In this document: positions 15,465 through 25,329 of the stretch, in pieces
Layout: the number at the start of each line of letters is the position of its first letter
Position numbering within the stretch: the stretch's first letter is position 1
Assembly: GCF_016446475.1 (NCBI RefSeq)
Contig: NZ_JAEHFP010000025.1
Coordinates: 1 to 41,072 of the forward strand
Length of the DNA stretch: 41,072 nt
From: Paracoccus binzhouensis
Lineage (GTDB): Bacteria > Pseudomonadota > Alphaproteobacteria > Rhodobacterales > Rhodobacteraceae
Reading direction: 5' to 3'
Program-made: the position numbers and the translations under genes
Notes under the pieces: model-generated
Seen by the model: only the letters and a program-made list of their open reading frames with translations
Told to the model about the DNA's origin: nothing
Database searches by the model: none

Positions 15465-17567
15465 TCACCGGGTGAAAGCCTGGACGTTGCCGGCGTCCAC
15501 GTTCAGGATATTGCCGGTCGATTTCGCGGAAAGGTCGCTGGCAAGGAAATAGACGGCCTCGGCAATGTCCTCGGGCAGGACCGAGCGTTTCAGCATCGAC
15601 CGCTGGCGATACATCTCCTCGAGCCCCTCCTTGTCGGTGCCATAGGTCGAGGCGCGCTGGTCCAGCCACTCGCCCTCCCAGATGCGCGAGCCGCGCAGCA
15701 CGGCGTCGGGGTTCACCACATTGACGCGGATCCCCGCCTCGGCGCCTTCCAATGCCAGGCAGCGGGCCAGATGGATCTCGGCCGCCTTGGCGGTGCAATA
15801 GGCGCTGGCATTGGTGCTGGCCGCCAGCCCGTTCTTGGAGGCCACGAAGACCACCGAGCCGCCGATCTTCTGGATGCGAAACAGCCGGAACGCCTCGCGC
15901 GAGGCCAGGAAATAGCCGGTGGAGAGGATGTCCATGTTCTTGTTCCACAACGCCAGCGAGGTTTCCTCGACCGGGGCCGAGGAGGCGATCCCGGCATTCG
16001 ACACCAGGATGTCGATGCCGCCGAATGCGACCGCCGTTTCGGCATAGGCGCGGGCGACCTGGCTCTCGTCGGTGACGTTCATCTGGACCGAGCGGATCAT
16101 GTCCCTGCCGAAGGCGCCGGCCAGCCCGTCATGCGCGCGCCTGAGGGCATCGGCATCGATATCGGCCAGCATCACGCAGGCGCCTTCGCGCAGGAAACGC
16201 TCGGCCGTGGCGGCGCCGATCCCGCCCGCGCCGCCGGTGACCAGCGCCACCCGGCCGGCGAGCGATTTCGGCTTTGGCATCCGCTGCAGCTTCGCCTCCT
16301 CCAGCAGCCAGTATTCGATGTCGAAGGCTTCCTGCTCGGGCAGGCCCTGATAGGTGGACACCGCGCTGGCCCCGCGCATCACGTTGATGGCGTTGACGTA
16401 GAACTCGCCCGAGATGCGTGCCGTTGCCTTGTCCAGCGCAAAGGTGATCATGCCGACGCCCGGCACCAGATAGACCACGGCATTGGGGTCGCGCAGCGCG
16501 GGGCTGTCTGGATGTCTGCAGCGCTCGTAATAGGCGGTGTAATCGGCGCGGTAATCGGCGACGGCCTTTTCAAGGCCAGCGACGGTCGCGTCCAGATCCG
16601 GGTTGGCGGGGTCGAAATCGACGACCAGCGGCCGGATCTTGGTGCGCAGGAAGTGATCCGGGCAGGAAGTGCCCAAGGGCGCGAGCGTCTCCAGCATGGT
16701 CGAGCCGACAAACTCCAGCACCGCGGGCTGATCGTCGAAATGGCCGACCTTGTGGCGGTCCCGGGAAATCAGGCCACGGATCGCCGGCATCAGCCGGGCG
16801 GCGATCTCGCGCCGCTGTGCCGCGGGCAGGGTGGGGCGGCAGGCGCCGCCAAAGGCGGGCCTGCCTGCCGATTTCCGCTCCAGCCATTCGGCCGCTCGGT
16901 TGATCACCGACAGCGTGGTCAGATAGCATTCCCTGGCATCATCGGCCCAGGTGAACAGGCCGTGGCTTTCCAGCACGCAGCCCTTGGCCTGCGGGTTCTC
17001 GGCGGCAAATCGTTCCAGCCACAGACCCAGTTCGTAGCCCGGCTTCTTCCAGGGCAGCCAGCCGATCTCGTCACCGAAGACCTCGGCCGTCAGCGCCCTG
17101 GAATCGACCGAGGCCGCGATGGCGATGATCGCGTCGGAATGCACGTGGTCGACGTGGCGGCGCGGCACATAGGCATGCAGCGGCGTGTCGATCGAGGCGG
17201 CCCGCGGGTTCAGCCCGAAGGTGCAATGGGGCAGGTAGCCGACCATCTCGTCCTCATGCTCGGGGCCGCGATACTTGCCCTTCAGCGCACGCAGCCGGTC
17301 CATGTAGAGCGTGGCGAAACCATCCATCTGCATCGAGCCGATATCGCCGCCCGAGCCTTTGACCCAAAGCACCTCGACGGGTTCGCCGGTCAGCGGATCG
17401 GTCTCGATCACCTTGGCCGAGGTGTTGCCGCCGCCGTAATTGGTGACGCGCTTGTCCGAGCCGAGCAGGTTCGAGCGATAGAGCAGCTTTTCCGATTCGC
17501 TCATGGACGCCGCTCTGGTGTCGTCCCACAGGTTTTCCAAGCGGTTGGCGGTCATTGTCATGGTCAT
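15465..17567 (-). CDS. rhaD: Bifunctional rhamnulose-1-phosphate aldolase / lactaldehyde dehydrogenase
   Basis: A 700-residue fusion. Residues about 15-410 are a class II aldolase (AraD/FucA type) with NYGGGNTSAK (43-52), the metal-site histidines in HVDHVHSD (138-144) and ESHG (His202). Residues about 435-700 are a short-chain dehydrogenase with TGGAGGIG (444-451), NAG (524-526), Ser577 and YCTAK (Tyr590, Lys594). The aldolase half splits L-rhamnulose 1-phosphate to dihydroxyacetone phosphate and L-lactaldehyde; the SDR half is thought to oxidise lactaldehyde. The start at 17567 follows AGGGGAGG at a good distance; the N-terminus repeats Met-Thr three times, so initiation two or four codons later is possible. 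The gene leads the minus-strand arm of the rha locus. Confidence 0.93.
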   Translation of the reverse strand: MTMTMTANRLENLWDDTRAASMSESEKLLYRSNLLGSDKRVTNYGGGNTSAKVIETDPLTGEPVEVLWVKGSGGDIGSMQMDGFATLYMDRLRALKGKYRGPEHEDEMVGYLPHCTFGLNPRAASIDTPLHAYVPRRHVDHVHSDAIIAIAASVDSRALTAEVFGDEIGWLPWKKPGYELGLWLERFAAENPQAKGCVLESHGLFTWADDARECYLTTLSVINRAAEWLERKSAGRPAFGGACRPTLPAAQRREIAARLMPAIRGLISRDRHKVGHFDDQPAVLEFVGSTMLETLAPLGTSCPDHFLRTKIRPLVVDFDPANPDLDATVAGLEKAVADYRADYTAYYERCRHPDSPALRDPNAVVYLVPGVGMITFALDKATARISGEFYVNAINVMRGASAVSTYQGLPEQEAFDIEYWLLEEAKLQRMPKPKSLAGRVALVTGGAGGIGAATAERFLREGACVMLADIDADALRRAHDGLAGAFGRDMIRSVQMNVTDESQVARAYAETAVAFGGIDILVSNAGIASSAPVEETSLALWNKNMDILSTGYFLASREAFRLFRIQKIGGSVVFVASKNGLAASTNASAYCTAKAAEIHLARCLALEGAEAGIRVNVVNPDAVLRGSRIWEGEWLDQRASTYGTDKEGLEEMYRQRSMLKRSVLPEDIAEAVYFLASDLSAKSTGNILNVDAGNVQAFTR

Positions 17568-17636
17568 GCGATCCTCCCCTTGCGGGCGGCGGCTTGCCGC
17601 GCGGTCAGGATGCACATAACCCTGTGGCGGCCTTGT

Positions 17637-17709
17637 CGTCAATCATTTTCAATCATATTCGATCATAATCATGCATTAATCCAAAGTATTCGATCAAAAT
17701 TGATTGACA
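17637..17709. promoter_or_regulatory. rhaD/rhaR divergent promoters with a phased operator array
   Basis: An AT-rich block holds three 10-bp-phased repeats, AATCATTTTC (17641), AATCATATTC (17651) and GATCATAATC (17661), plus a direct repeat TATTCGATCA at 17656 and 17687, 31 bp (about three helical turns) apart. A dyad ATCAA-AA-TTGAT lies at 17693-17704. Promoter-like -35 boxes flank it: TTGACG toward rhaD (17637-17642, minus strand) and TTGACA toward rhaR (17704-17709). The -10 boxes are weak. Helically phased repeats are typical of DeoR-family operators, so RhaR is the likely binder. Confidence 0.65.
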
Positions 17710-17752
17710 ATGCGCGTAAATGATGGAAACTGAGTCGCCAAGGGAGTGAGAC

Positions 17753-18562
17753 ATGCTGGAATCCGAGCGCCATCGCATCATTCTGTCCGCCGTGCAGGAA
17801 CGGCCGGTCGTGACCGTCGCCGATCTCTGTGCGCTGACCGGCGCCTCCGAGGCGACGGTGCGGCGCGACATTGCCCAGCTGCATGTCGGCAAGAAGCTGC
17901 GGCGGGTGCGTGGCGGGGCCGAGGCCATCGCACCGCCGCAATTCGCCGGGATCAATGCGCGGCCCTTTGCGGTCGATCAGACGATCAATATCGCTCAGAA
18001 ACGCGCAATCGCCCAGGCGGCGGTCGAGCTGTGCCAGGATGGCGACGCCATCATCATCAATGGCGGCACCACCACCTTCCAGATGGTGCATCCGCTGTCC
18101 ACCCGGCGCCTGCAGGTCTTTACCAACAGCTTTCCCATCGCCGAGCACCTGCTCAAGCATTCCAAGAACACCGTGCTGGTTCCGGCGGGTGCCATCTATC
18201 GCGAACAGAACATCATCCTGTCGCCCTTCGACGAGGACGGCAGCAACCATTTCTATGCCCGGCTGATGTTCATGGGTTGCCGCGGCCTGGGGCCGCTGGG
18301 ATTGATGGAGGGCGACCCGCTGCTGGTCCAGGCCGAGCAGAAGCTGATCGACCAGGCCGACGAGCTGGTGGTGCTGGCCGACAGCTCGAAGTTCCGCCAG
18401 CGCTCCAGCCTGCTGCTTTGTCCGCTGACGCGCATCCATACCGTTATCACCGATGACGGGATCGAGGACCGCGCCGCCAAGATGCTGGAGGCGGCCGAGA
18501 TCCGCCTGATCGTGGTTGAGCCGGCAGCGGCATCGAACCGGAAGAAACGCGCCGAGGAGTAG
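17753..18562 (+). CDS. rhaR: DeoR-family repressor of the rhamnose locus
   Basis: A 269-residue regulator. The N-terminal DeoR helix-turn-helix reads VTVADLCALTGASEATVRRDIAQL (about 20-43), followed by the family link RRVRGGA. The C-terminal sugar-phosphate sensing domain (about 75-255) includes INGGTTTFQM and VVLADSSKF. The start at 17753 has AAGGGAGTGAG upstream. Its place as first gene of the transport arm and opposite rhaDI equals the R. leguminosarum layout, where RhaR is a negative regulator. It probably binds the phased repeats at 17641-17704. Confidence 0.92.
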   Translation: MLESERHRIILSAVQERPVVTVADLCALTGASEATVRRDIAQLHVGKKLRRVRGGAEAIAPPQFAGINARPFAVDQTINIAQKRAIAQAAVELCQDGDAIIINGGTTTFQMVHPLSTRRLQVFTNSFPIAEHLLKHSKNTVLVPAGAIYREQNIILSPFDEDGSNHFYARLMFMGCRGLGPLGLMEGDPLLVQAEQKLIDQADELVVLADSSKFRQRSSLLLCPLTRIHTVITDDGIEDRAAKMLEAAEIRLIVVEPAAASNRKKRAEE

Positions 18563-18592
18563 GGCGCGACACCGCTCATAGGGGAGGAAGAC

Positions 18593-19588
18593 ATGAGCAT
18601 CATGGGCAAGATCCTGACCACCGCCGCCGTCGCTGGCGCGCTGATGACCGGCACCGCCCAGGCCGAGAACCTGCGCATCGCGCTGGTGGCCAAGGCGCTT
18701 GGCATCGGCTTTTTCGAGGCGGCCAACAAGGGTGCCCAGGAAGCCGCGACCGAGCTCGGCGATGTCGAGATCATCTATACCGGCTCGACCGACACCACGG
18801 CCGAGGGCCAGATCGAGGTCATCAACAGCCTGATCGCGCAAAGGGTCGACGCCATCGCCATCAGCGCCAATGACACCGATGCGCTGGTGCCCACGCTGAA
18901 AAAGGCCATGCAGCGCGGCATCACCGTCATCAGCTGGGATTCCGGCGTCGCGCCGGCGGGGCGCCAGATGCAGCTGAACCCGTCCTCCGCGCCGCTGATC
19001 GGCAACACGATCATCAAGCTGGCCGCCGATCACCTGCCGCCCGAGGGCGGCGAGGTCGCGGTGCTTTCGGCCACCACCACCTCGACCAACCAGAACACCT
19101 GGATCGCCGAGATGAACAAGGTCGCGGGCGACTACCCGAACGTCAAGGTGGTGGGGACGGTCTATGGCGACGACCTGGCCGACAAGTCCTATCGCGAGGC
19201 GCAGGGCCTGATGCAGACCTATCCGAACCTCAGGGCGATCATCGCCCCGACCTCGGTGGGCATCGTCGCCGCGGCGCAGGCCGTCACCGATGCAGGCAAG
19301 ATCGGCGAGGTGAACGTCACCGGCCTGGGCCTGCCGTCGGAAATGGCGGGGCACGTCAAATCGGGAGCATCGAAGAGCTTCGCGATCTGGAACCCGATCG
19401 ACCTGGGCTATTCGGCGACCATGGCCGCCTATCACCTGGCCAAGGGCGACGCCAAGGCCGAGCCGGGCGCCACCATCCCGATCGGCCGCATGGGCGAGAT
19501 CACGCTGGACGAGAACACCGAGGCCGCCATGGCCGACCCCTTCGTCTACGATGCCGGCAACATCGACCAGTTCAGCTCGATCTTCTGA
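18593..19588 (+). CDS. rhaS: Rhamnose ABC transporter periplasmic binding protein
   Basis: A 331-residue type I periplasmic sugar-binding protein. It has a signal peptide of about 24 residues (cleavage after TAQA) and a LsrB/RbsB-like two-lobe fold starting ENLRIALVAKALGIGFFEAANKGAQEA, with the hinge region NDTDALVPTLKKAMQRGITVISWDS. It lies 30 bp after rhaR with an AGGGGAGGA ribosome site. It binds rhamnose for the RhaT/P/Q importer. A stable hairpin directly follows the gene. Confidence 0.93.
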   Translation: MSIMGKILTTAAVAGALMTGTAQAENLRIALVAKALGIGFFEAANKGAQEAATELGDVEIIYTGSTDTTAEGQIEVINSLIAQRVDAIAISANDTDALVPTLKKAMQRGITVISWDSGVAPAGRQMQLNPSSAPLIGNTIIKLAADHLPPEGGEVAVLSATTTSTNQNTWIAEMNKVAGDYPNVKVVGTVYGDDLADKSYREAQGLMQTYPNLRAIIAPTSVGIVAAAQAVTDAGKIGEVNVTGLGLPSEMAGHVKSGASKSFAIWNPIDLGYSATMAAYHLAKGDAKAEPGATIPIGRMGEITLDENTEAAMADPFVYDAGNIDQFSSIF

Positions 19589-19600
19589 CCGCCGGAATGC

Positions 19601-19625
19601 CCCCGGTGCGCAGGGCGTGCCGGGG
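19601..19625 (+). terminator. Hairpin between rhaS and rhaT
   Basis: CCCCGGTGCGC (19601-19611) and GCGTGCCGGGG (19615-19625) form an 11-pair stem including two G-T wobbles, with a 3-base loop, 12 bases after the rhaS stop. No T-run follows. It most likely protects the rhaS message or partly terminates, giving more binding protein than ATPase. Confidence 0.55.
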
Positions 19626-19649
19626 AACCCCGCCTTAAAGGATGTGATC

Positions 19650-21203
19650 ATGCAGGCTGAGTATCGGCCGCAGGACGGCGCGGCCCCGGTGCTGTCGCTG
19701 CGCGGCATCGTCAAGACATTTCCCGGCGTGCGCGCGCTCGACGGGGTGCGGCTCGATCTCTACCCCGGCCAGGTGACGGCGCTGATCGGCGAGAACGGCG
19801 CGGGCAAGTCCACCATCGTCAAGATCCTGACCGGCATCTACCAGCCCGACGAGGGCGAGATCCTGGTGGATGGCCAGCCCGTCGCCTTTCCCACCGCCCA
19901 GGCGGCGGGCGCGGCGGGGGTGACGGCGATCCATCAGGAAACCGTGCTGTTCGACGAGCTGACGGTGGCCGAGAACATCTTCATCGGCCATGCGCCCCGC
20001 AACCGCTGGGGCCTGATCGACCGGCGCGCCATGCGCGCCCGCGCCCGCGCCATCCTGGCCGGCATCGGCGCCGATTTGAACCCGGCGGCGCGGCTGCGCG
20101 ACCTGGGCATCGCCAGCAAGCACCTGGTCGCCATCGCCCGCGCCCTTTCCATCGACGCCCGCGTCGTCATCATGGACGAGCCGACCGCCGCGCTGTCGCA
20201 CAAGGAGATCGCCGAGCTTTACGAGCTGGTGGACAAGCTCAGGGCGCAGGGCAAGGCGATCCTGTTCATCAGCCACAAGTTCGACGAGATCTTCCGCATC
20301 GCCGACCGCTGGACCGTGTTCCGCGACGGCCAGTTCGTCGACCAGGGGCAGATGGAGGATGTGACCGAGGCCGATCTGGTGCGGATGATGGTCGGCCGCC
20401 CGGTCGATCAGATCTATCCCAAACGCCCGGCCCGGATCGGCGAGCCGGTGCTGACCGTGGCAGGCTACAGCCACCCGACCGAGTTCGCGGACATCACCTT
20501 CACCCTGCGCCGCGGCGAGATCCTGGGCTTTTACGGGCTGGTCGGCGCCGGACGTTCCGAGGTGATGCAGGCGCTGTTCGGCATCACCCGCCCCTCGAAA
20601 GGCGCCTGCCGGATCGAGGGCAAGGTGCGGGTCATCCGCTCGACCGCGCAGGCCGTCGATGCCGGCATCGTCTATGTGCCCGAGGATCGTGGCCGGCAGG
20701 GTGCCGTGAAGGGGCTGCCGATCTTTCAGAACGTCACCCTGCCGTCGCTGGCGCGCACCAGCCGGGCGGGCTTCCTGCGGCTGGCCGAGGAATTCGCGCT
20801 GGCCCGGGAATACACCCAGCGGCTGGACCTGCGGGCGGCGAGCCTCGATCAGGACGTGGCGCTGCTGTCGGGCGGCAACCAGCAGAAGGTCGTCATCGCC
20901 AAGTGGCTGGCCACGCGGCCGCGCGTCATCATCCTGGACGAGCCGACCAAGGGCATCGACATCGGCTCCAAGGCCGCCGTGCATGACTTCATGTCCGAAC
21001 TGGCGGCGCAGGGCCTGTCGGTGATCATGGTCAGCAGCGAGATCCCCGAGGTGCTGGGCATGTCCGACCGGGTGATCGTCATGCGCGAGGGCCGCATCGC
21101 CGGCGAGTTCGCGAGCGAGCGCATGACGCCGGAAAACCTGGTGCGCGCCGCGGTCGGCCTGGACCGCGACGCCCCGCGCCCCGGCGAAGGAGAGGCCGCA
21201 TGA
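19650..21203 (+). CDS. rhaT: Rhamnose ABC transporter ATP-binding protein (two nucleotide domains)
   Basis: A 517-residue CUT2-family ATPase with two fused nucleotide-binding domains. Domain 1 has Walker A GENGAGKST (47-55) and VVIMDEPTAAL, with a degenerate signature (SKHLVAIARAL). Domain 2 has the usual CUT2 degenerate P-loop GLVGAGRSE and an intact LSGGNQQK signature and LDEPTKGID. The start at 19650 (AAAGGATG upstream) matches the domain start; the frame is open earlier but overlaps the hairpin. It overlaps rhaP by 4 bases. Confidence 0.93.
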   Translation: MQAEYRPQDGAAPVLSLRGIVKTFPGVRALDGVRLDLYPGQVTALIGENGAGKSTIVKILTGIYQPDEGEILVDGQPVAFPTAQAAGAAGVTAIHQETVLFDELTVAENIFIGHAPRNRWGLIDRRAMRARARAILAGIGADLNPAARLRDLGIASKHLVAIARALSIDARVVIMDEPTAALSHKEIAELYELVDKLRAQGKAILFISHKFDEIFRIADRWTVFRDGQFVDQGQMEDVTEADLVRMMVGRPVDQIYPKRPARIGEPVLTVAGYSHPTEFADITFTLRRGEILGFYGLVGAGRSEVMQALFGITRPSKGACRIEGKVRVIRSTAQAVDAGIVYVPEDRGRQGAVKGLPIFQNVTLPSLARTSRAGFLRLAEEFALAREYTQRLDLRAASLDQDVALLSGGNQQKVVIAKWLATRPRVIILDEPTKGIDIGSKAAVHDFMSELAAQGLSVIMVSSEIPEVLGMSDRVIVMREGRIAGEFASERMTPENLVRAAVGLDRDAPRPGEGEAA

Positions 21204-22171
21204 GCCTGCTGAAATCGCGCGAGACCATCCTGGCCCTGGCCATCCTGGCGCTGCTGGCCGCCATCGCCAGCCGCTTTCCCGGCTTCGTCGCGCCGCGCAA
21301 TCTGGCGCGGGTGCTGACCGATACCTCGCCGCTGATCCTGCTGGCCCTGGGCCAGATGGCGGTGATCCTGACGAAATGCATCGACCTGTCGGTCGCGGCC
21401 AACCTGGCGCTGTGCGGCATGGTCGCGGCGCTGATGAACGGGGCCGGGGTGCCCCTGCCGCTGATCCTGCTGGCGGTGGTCCTGCTGGGCGCGGCGCTGG
21501 GGGCGGTGAACGGGCTTCTGGTCTGGCGGCTGGGCATTCCGTCCATCGTCGTCACGCTGGGCACGATGACGATCTATCGCGGCTCGATCTTCCTGATGAC
21601 CGGCGGCGCCTGGATCAACGCCCATCAGATGAGCGACGCGTTCAAGGCATTCCCCCGCACCGTCGTCCTGGGCCTGCCGGTCATGGCCTGGATCGGCCTT
21701 GCCGGCATCGCGGCCATGGCGCTGCTGCTGACGCGGACGCCGCTGGGCCGGGCCTTCCATGCGGTCGGCGGCAATCCCCATGCCGCGGTCTATACCGGCA
21801 TCTCGGTCGGGCGCACGCAATGCGCGGCCTTCGTGCTTTCCGGCGCGCTGGCCGGGCTGACCGGCTACCTGTGGGTCGCGCGCTATGCCGTGGCCTATGT
21901 CGATATCGCCGCCGGCTTCGAGCTGGACGTGGTCGCGGCCTGCGTGATCGGGGGCATCGCCATCGCGGGCGGCGCCGGCACCGTCGCCGGCGCGGTCATG
22001 GGCGCGCTGTTCCTGGGCATCATCAAGAACGCGCTGCCGGTCGTCGGCATCTCGCCCTTCTGGCAGATGGCGATCTCGGGAAGCGCCATCCTTCTGGCCA
22101 TCGCCTTCAACGCCGCCAGCCGCCGCGATCCCGGCCGCATCATCCTGAAACAGGCGGAGCATCGGACATGA
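21200..22171 (+). CDS. rhaP: Rhamnose ABC transporter permease
   Basis: A 323-residue inner-membrane protein of the BPD_transp_2 (RbsC-like) family with about 8-10 helices. Typical motifs are [47 protein letters not shown] and [25 protein letters not shown]. The common GGIDLSVG sequence is here TKCIDLSVA. It overlaps rhaT and rhaQ by 4 bases, ensuring balanced subunits. It pairs with RhaQ as the membrane channel. Confidence 0.92.
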   Translation: MSLLKSRETILALAILALLAAIASRFPGFVAPRNLARVLTDTSPLILLALGQMAVILTKCIDLSVAANLALCGMVAALMNGAGVPLPLILLAVVLLGAALGAVNGLLVWRLGIPSIVVTLGTMTIYRGSIFLMTGGAWINAHQMSDAFKAFPRTVVLGLPVMAWIGLAGIAAMALLLTRTPLGRAFHAVGGNPHAAVYTGISVGRTQCAAFVLSGALAGLTGYLWVARYAVAYVDIAAGFELDVVAACVIGGIAIAGGAGTVAGAVMGALFLGIIKNALPVVGISPFWQMAISGSAILLAIAFNAASRRDPGRIILKQAEHRT

Positions 22172-23160
22172 CCACCGCGATCAACGGACGCCACATTCCC
22201 GACCGCCTGACCAGCCCCGCCGCCCGCGCGCTGAAAAGCTGGGAGGCGCTCCTGCTGGTCGTGGCCATCGCCATCTTCATCCTGAACGCGCTGGCCTCGC
22301 CCTATTTCCTGGATCCGTGGAACCTGTCGGACGCCAGCTTCAACTTCACCGAAAAGGCCATGATTGCCTTCGCGATGGCCATGCTGATCGTCGCCGGCGA
22401 GATCGACCTTTCCGTGGGCGCGATCATCGCGCTGGCCTCGACGGTGATGGGCCTGGCGATGACGGCGGGCGCCTCGACCCCGGTGCTGGTCCTGTTGGGG
22501 CTGGGGACGGGTCTGCTTTGCGGGGCGTTCAACGGGCTTCTGGTCGCGGGCTTCGGCCTGCCCTCCATCGTCGTGACCATCGGCACGATGAGCCTGTTTC
22601 GCGGCGTCAGCTACATCGTGCTAGGCGACGGCGCCTTCACCGGCTATCCCGAGAGCTTCGCATGGTTCGGGCAGGGCTATGTCTTCTGGGTCGTCACGGT
22701 CGAGCTGGTGATCTTCGCCTTGGCCGCGCTGGTCTTCGGCATCCTGCTGCACCGCACCAGCTTCGGCCGCATGGTCTATGCCATCGGCAACAACGCCACC
22801 GCCGCGCGCTTCTCGGGCATCCGGGTGGAGCGCATCCGCTTCGTCCTGTTCCTGCTCACGGGGCTGATGAGCGGCATCGCCGCGATCTGCCTGACTTCAC
22901 GGCTGGGCTCGACCCGGCCCTCGATCGCCGCCGGTTTCGAGCTCGAGGTGGTGACCATCGTCGTGCTGGGCGGGGTCAGCATCCTGGGCGGCTCGGGCAG
23001 CGTCCCGGGCGTGGTGCTGGCGGCGCTGGTGATGGGGCTGGTGACCTTCGGCCTCGGCCTGCTGAACGTGCCCGGCATCGTCATGTCCATCGTCACCGGG
23101 GCGCTGCTGATCTCGGTCATCGCCCTCCCGCGGCTCTGGGCCATGGCGCGGAGGCGGTGA
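22168..23160 (+). CDS. rhaQ: Rhamnose ABC transporter permease, second subunit
   Basis: A 330-residue paralogue of RhaP with the full family motif [16 protein letters not shown], then [20 protein letters not shown] and [20 protein letters not shown]. It has an N-terminal cytoplasmic leader of about 25 residues before the first helix. The ATG overlaps the rhaP stop, and its own last base is the first base of the rhaU ATG. Confidence 0.92.
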   Translation: MTTAINGRHIPDRLTSPAARALKSWEALLLVVAIAIFILNALASPYFLDPWNLSDASFNFTEKAMIAFAMAMLIVAGEIDLSVGAIIALASTVMGLAMTAGASTPVLVLLGLGTGLLCGAFNGLLVAGFGLPSIVVTIGTMSLFRGVSYIVLGDGAFTGYPESFAWFGQGYVFWVVTVELVIFALAALVFGILLHRTSFGRMVYAIGNNATAARFSGIRVERIRFVLFLLTGLMSGIAAICLTSRLGSTRPSIAAGFELEVVTIVVLGGVSILGGSGSVPGVVLAALVMGLVTFGLGLLNVPGIVMSIVTGALLISVIALPRLWAMARRR

Positions 23161-23474
23161 TGCAGAAACATGCCTTCCGCATGATGCTGAAGCCCGGCAT
23201 GGCCGAGGAATACCGCCGCCGCCATGACGCGATCTGGCCCGAACTCGTCGCTTTGCTGAAGCAGGCGAGGGTGCAGGATTATTCCATCCATCTCGACCCC
23301 CAGACCAATGCGCTGTTCGCGGTGCTCTGGCGCCCGGACGATCACGGCATGGACGATCTGCCGGCGCATCCGGTGATGCGGCGCTGGTGGGCGCATATGG
23401 CCGACATCATGGAAACCCGTCCCGACGACGAGCCGGTGGCGGTGCCCCTGATCCCGATGTTCCACCTGCCATGA
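23160..23474 (+). CDS. rhaU: L-rhamnose mutarotase
   Basis: A small 104-residue cytoplasmic enzyme of the RhaU/RhaM (YiiL) dimeric alpha-beta-barrel family. It interconverts alpha and beta anomers of L-rhamnose so that imported sugar suits the isomerase. The active-site set known from E. coli RhaM is at the same positions: Tyr18 and His22 ([14 protein letters not shown]) and the Trp76-Trp77 pair ([11 protein letters not shown]). It begins one base inside rhaQ and overlaps rhaK by 4 bases. Confidence 0.95.
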   Translation: MQKHAFRMMLKPGMAEEYRRRHDAIWPELVALLKQARVQDYSIHLDPQTNALFAVLWRPDDHGMDDLPAHPVMRRWWAHMADIMETRPDDEPVAVPLIPMFHLP

Positions 23475-24856
23475 CCCATATCGCCGTCATCGACATCGGC
23501 AAGACCAATGCCAAGCTGGCGCTGGTCGATGGCGGGACGCTGGCCGAGATCGCCGTCGTCACCCGTCCGAACCGCCCCTTGCCCGGCCCGCCCTGGCCGC
23601 ATGTGGATCTGGAGGGGCATTGGCGCTTCTTCCTGGCGCATCTGGCGGCATTCCAGGCCGAGCATGGCGTGGATGCGATCTCGATCACCACCCATGGCGC
23701 GGCGGCCGTGCTGCTGGATCGGCGGGGCCGGGTGGCGGCGCCGATGCTGGATTACGAACATTCCGGGCCGGATGCGCTGGCGGCGCGCTATGACGCGATC
23801 CGGCCGGATTTCGCGCTGACCGGCTCGCCCCGGCTGCCGCTGGGGCTGAACCTCGGCGCGCAGCTTCACTGGCTGCTGGCCACCGATCCCGATCTTGCCG
23901 GGCGCGTCGCGCATGTCGTGACCTATCCGCAATACTGGGGCTGGCGGCTGACCGGCGAGCTGGCCTCGGATGTGACCTCGCTGGGTTGCCACACCGATCT
24001 CTGGGATCCGTGGCAGGGCCGTTTCTCGCCGCTGGTCGAGCGGCTGGGGCTGGCCGGCCGCTTCGCCCCCGCGCGCCGTTCGAACGAGGTGCTGGGCGGG
24101 TTGTCGCCCGAGGTCGCGGGCTGGACCGGCATTCCCGCCGACACCCCGGTCGCGGTGGGGATCCACGACAGCAACGCCTCGCTTTTCCCGCATGTGCTGG
24201 AGCGACAGGCGCCCTTCGCCGTGGTTTCGACCGGAACCTGGGTGGTGGCCATGGCGGTGGACGGCACGGGCGAGCGGCTGGATCCGACGCGCGACGTCCT
24301 GGTCAATGTCAACGCGCTTGGCCGGCCCGTGCCCTCGGCCCGGTTCATGGGCGGGCGCGAGTTCGAGATCATCCGCGCCGGCAGCAGGGCCCGGCCTTCC
24401 GACGCGGACCGCGCCGCCGTGCTGGATGCCGGCCTGATGATCCTGCCGGCGGTCGAGCCGGGCTCCGGCCCGTTTCAGGGTCGCGAGGCGGAATGGATCG
24501 GCGCCCCCAGGGGCGCGGGGCAGCGCATGGTCGCCCTGTCCTGGTATCTGGCGCTGATGACGGCGACCTGCCTCGATCTGATCGGCGCCCAGGGGCCCAC
24601 GATCGTCGAGGGCCCCTTCGCGCGAAACGGCGATTTTCTCGACATGCTGTCGGCCTTGCGCGGCGAGGGGGTCGAAACCGCGGCCTCCGCCACCGGCACT
24701 GCGGTCGGCGCGGCCCTGCTCTGCCTGCCCGATGCGGCGGCCGCGCAAAGCAGGCCACATCCTGCGCCCGCCAGTGCCGGGACGCTGCGCCGCTATGCTC
24801 TCGAATGGTCCGAAAGGGCGAATCTGCCGACACCAGCCGGCACTCCGGGACGGTGA
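23471..24856 (+). CDS. rhaK: L-rhamnulose kinase (FGGY family)
   Basis: A 461-residue ASKHA-fold sugar kinase. The N-terminal phosphate-1 motif is [13 protein letters not shown] (8-20), the hinge and adenosine motifs include [15 protein letters not shown] and [11 protein letters not shown], and the C-terminal part carries EGPFARN. It phosphorylates the rhamnose-pathway sugar after import. In R. leguminosarum RhaK is also needed for transport activity, which may hold here because the gene is coupled to the transporter genes. It is the final gene of rhaRSTPQUK; a stem-loop follows 36 bp later. Confidence 0.9.
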   Translation: MTHIAVIDIGKTNAKLALVDGGTLAEIAVVTRPNRPLPGPPWPHVDLEGHWRFFLAHLAAFQAEHGVDAISITTHGAAAVLLDRRGRVAAPMLDYEHSGPDALAARYDAIRPDFALTGSPRLPLGLNLGAQLHWLLATDPDLAGRVAHVVTYPQYWGWRLTGELASDVTSLGCHTDLWDPWQGRFSPLVERLGLAGRFAPARRSNEVLGGLSPEVAGWTGIPADTPVAVGIHDSNASLFPHVLERQAPFAVVSTGTWVVAMAVDGTGERLDPTRDVLVNVNALGRPVPSARFMGGREFEIIRAGSRARPSDADRAAVLDAGLMILPAVEPGSGPFQGREAEWIGAPRGAGQRMVALSWYLALMTATCLDLIGAQGPTIVEGPFARNGDFLDMLSALRGEGVETAASATGTAVGAALLCLPDAAAAQSRPHPAPASAGTLRRYALEWSERANLPTPAGTPGR

Positions 24857-24891
24857 TCGCTGTTTCCTCCGCGGATTGCTGTCGCGCGCCG

Positions 24892-24916
24892 GGATCCGCT
24901 CCGACTGGACGGATCC
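24892..24916 (+). terminator. Stem-loop after the rha operon
   Basis: GGATCCG (24892-24898) and CGGATCC (24910-24916) form a perfect 7-bp stem with an 11-base loop, 36 bases after the rhaK stop. The same bases form a direct repeat GGATCCGCTC at 24892 and 24911. No T-run follows. Confidence 0.35.
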
Positions 24917-25329
24917 GCTCTGCATAGTTGGCCACGAAGAAGGACCGGCATGGCAAGGACGCGAGACCGGCCGGACGGGATCGCCAGGAGGATCGCCAAG
25001 AGGCCGCGGCGGGTTGACCTGCCGCCATCGCAAGATCGCCGAACGTCCGCGCAGCCGGGCGGGCTGGTTTGCTGCGGGAAGGCGGCAATCCGGAGTTTGC
25101 CCGGCGCCGCCTTGGCCGGCACCGCTCCGGCGGTCCCGCGCCGCCCGCCATTGCCGCCCGTGCTGGAACATGGCCCGGGCTTGGGCTGTCGGGGCCCGAC
25201 GGGCGTGTTTTTCCCTGCGCCGCTGCGGCCTGACCGAAGCGCAGCCCTGGACGGCAGCTTCGGCCTCCGGGCCAGGGAAGATGCTTTTTCACCCGGCACG
25301 GGCAGCTTTCATAAGTGTGGCCAGCTTTA
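24917..25329. other. Gene-free interval before the TTT operon
   Basis: No supported gene. A plus-strand frame starting ATG 24950 has a passable ribosome site (GAAGGA), but its 127 codons are rich in Pro/Arg/Gly with no domain. The opposite strand is also open and equally featureless. It may be remnant coding DNA; I see no transposase or att-like repeats. Confidence 0.45.

Noticed and set aside
24892..24920. Direct repeat GGATCCGCTC twice, as a possible target-site duplication
   Set aside because: The copies are only 19 bp apart with nothing mobile between them; the bases are better explained as a stem-loop after rhaK.
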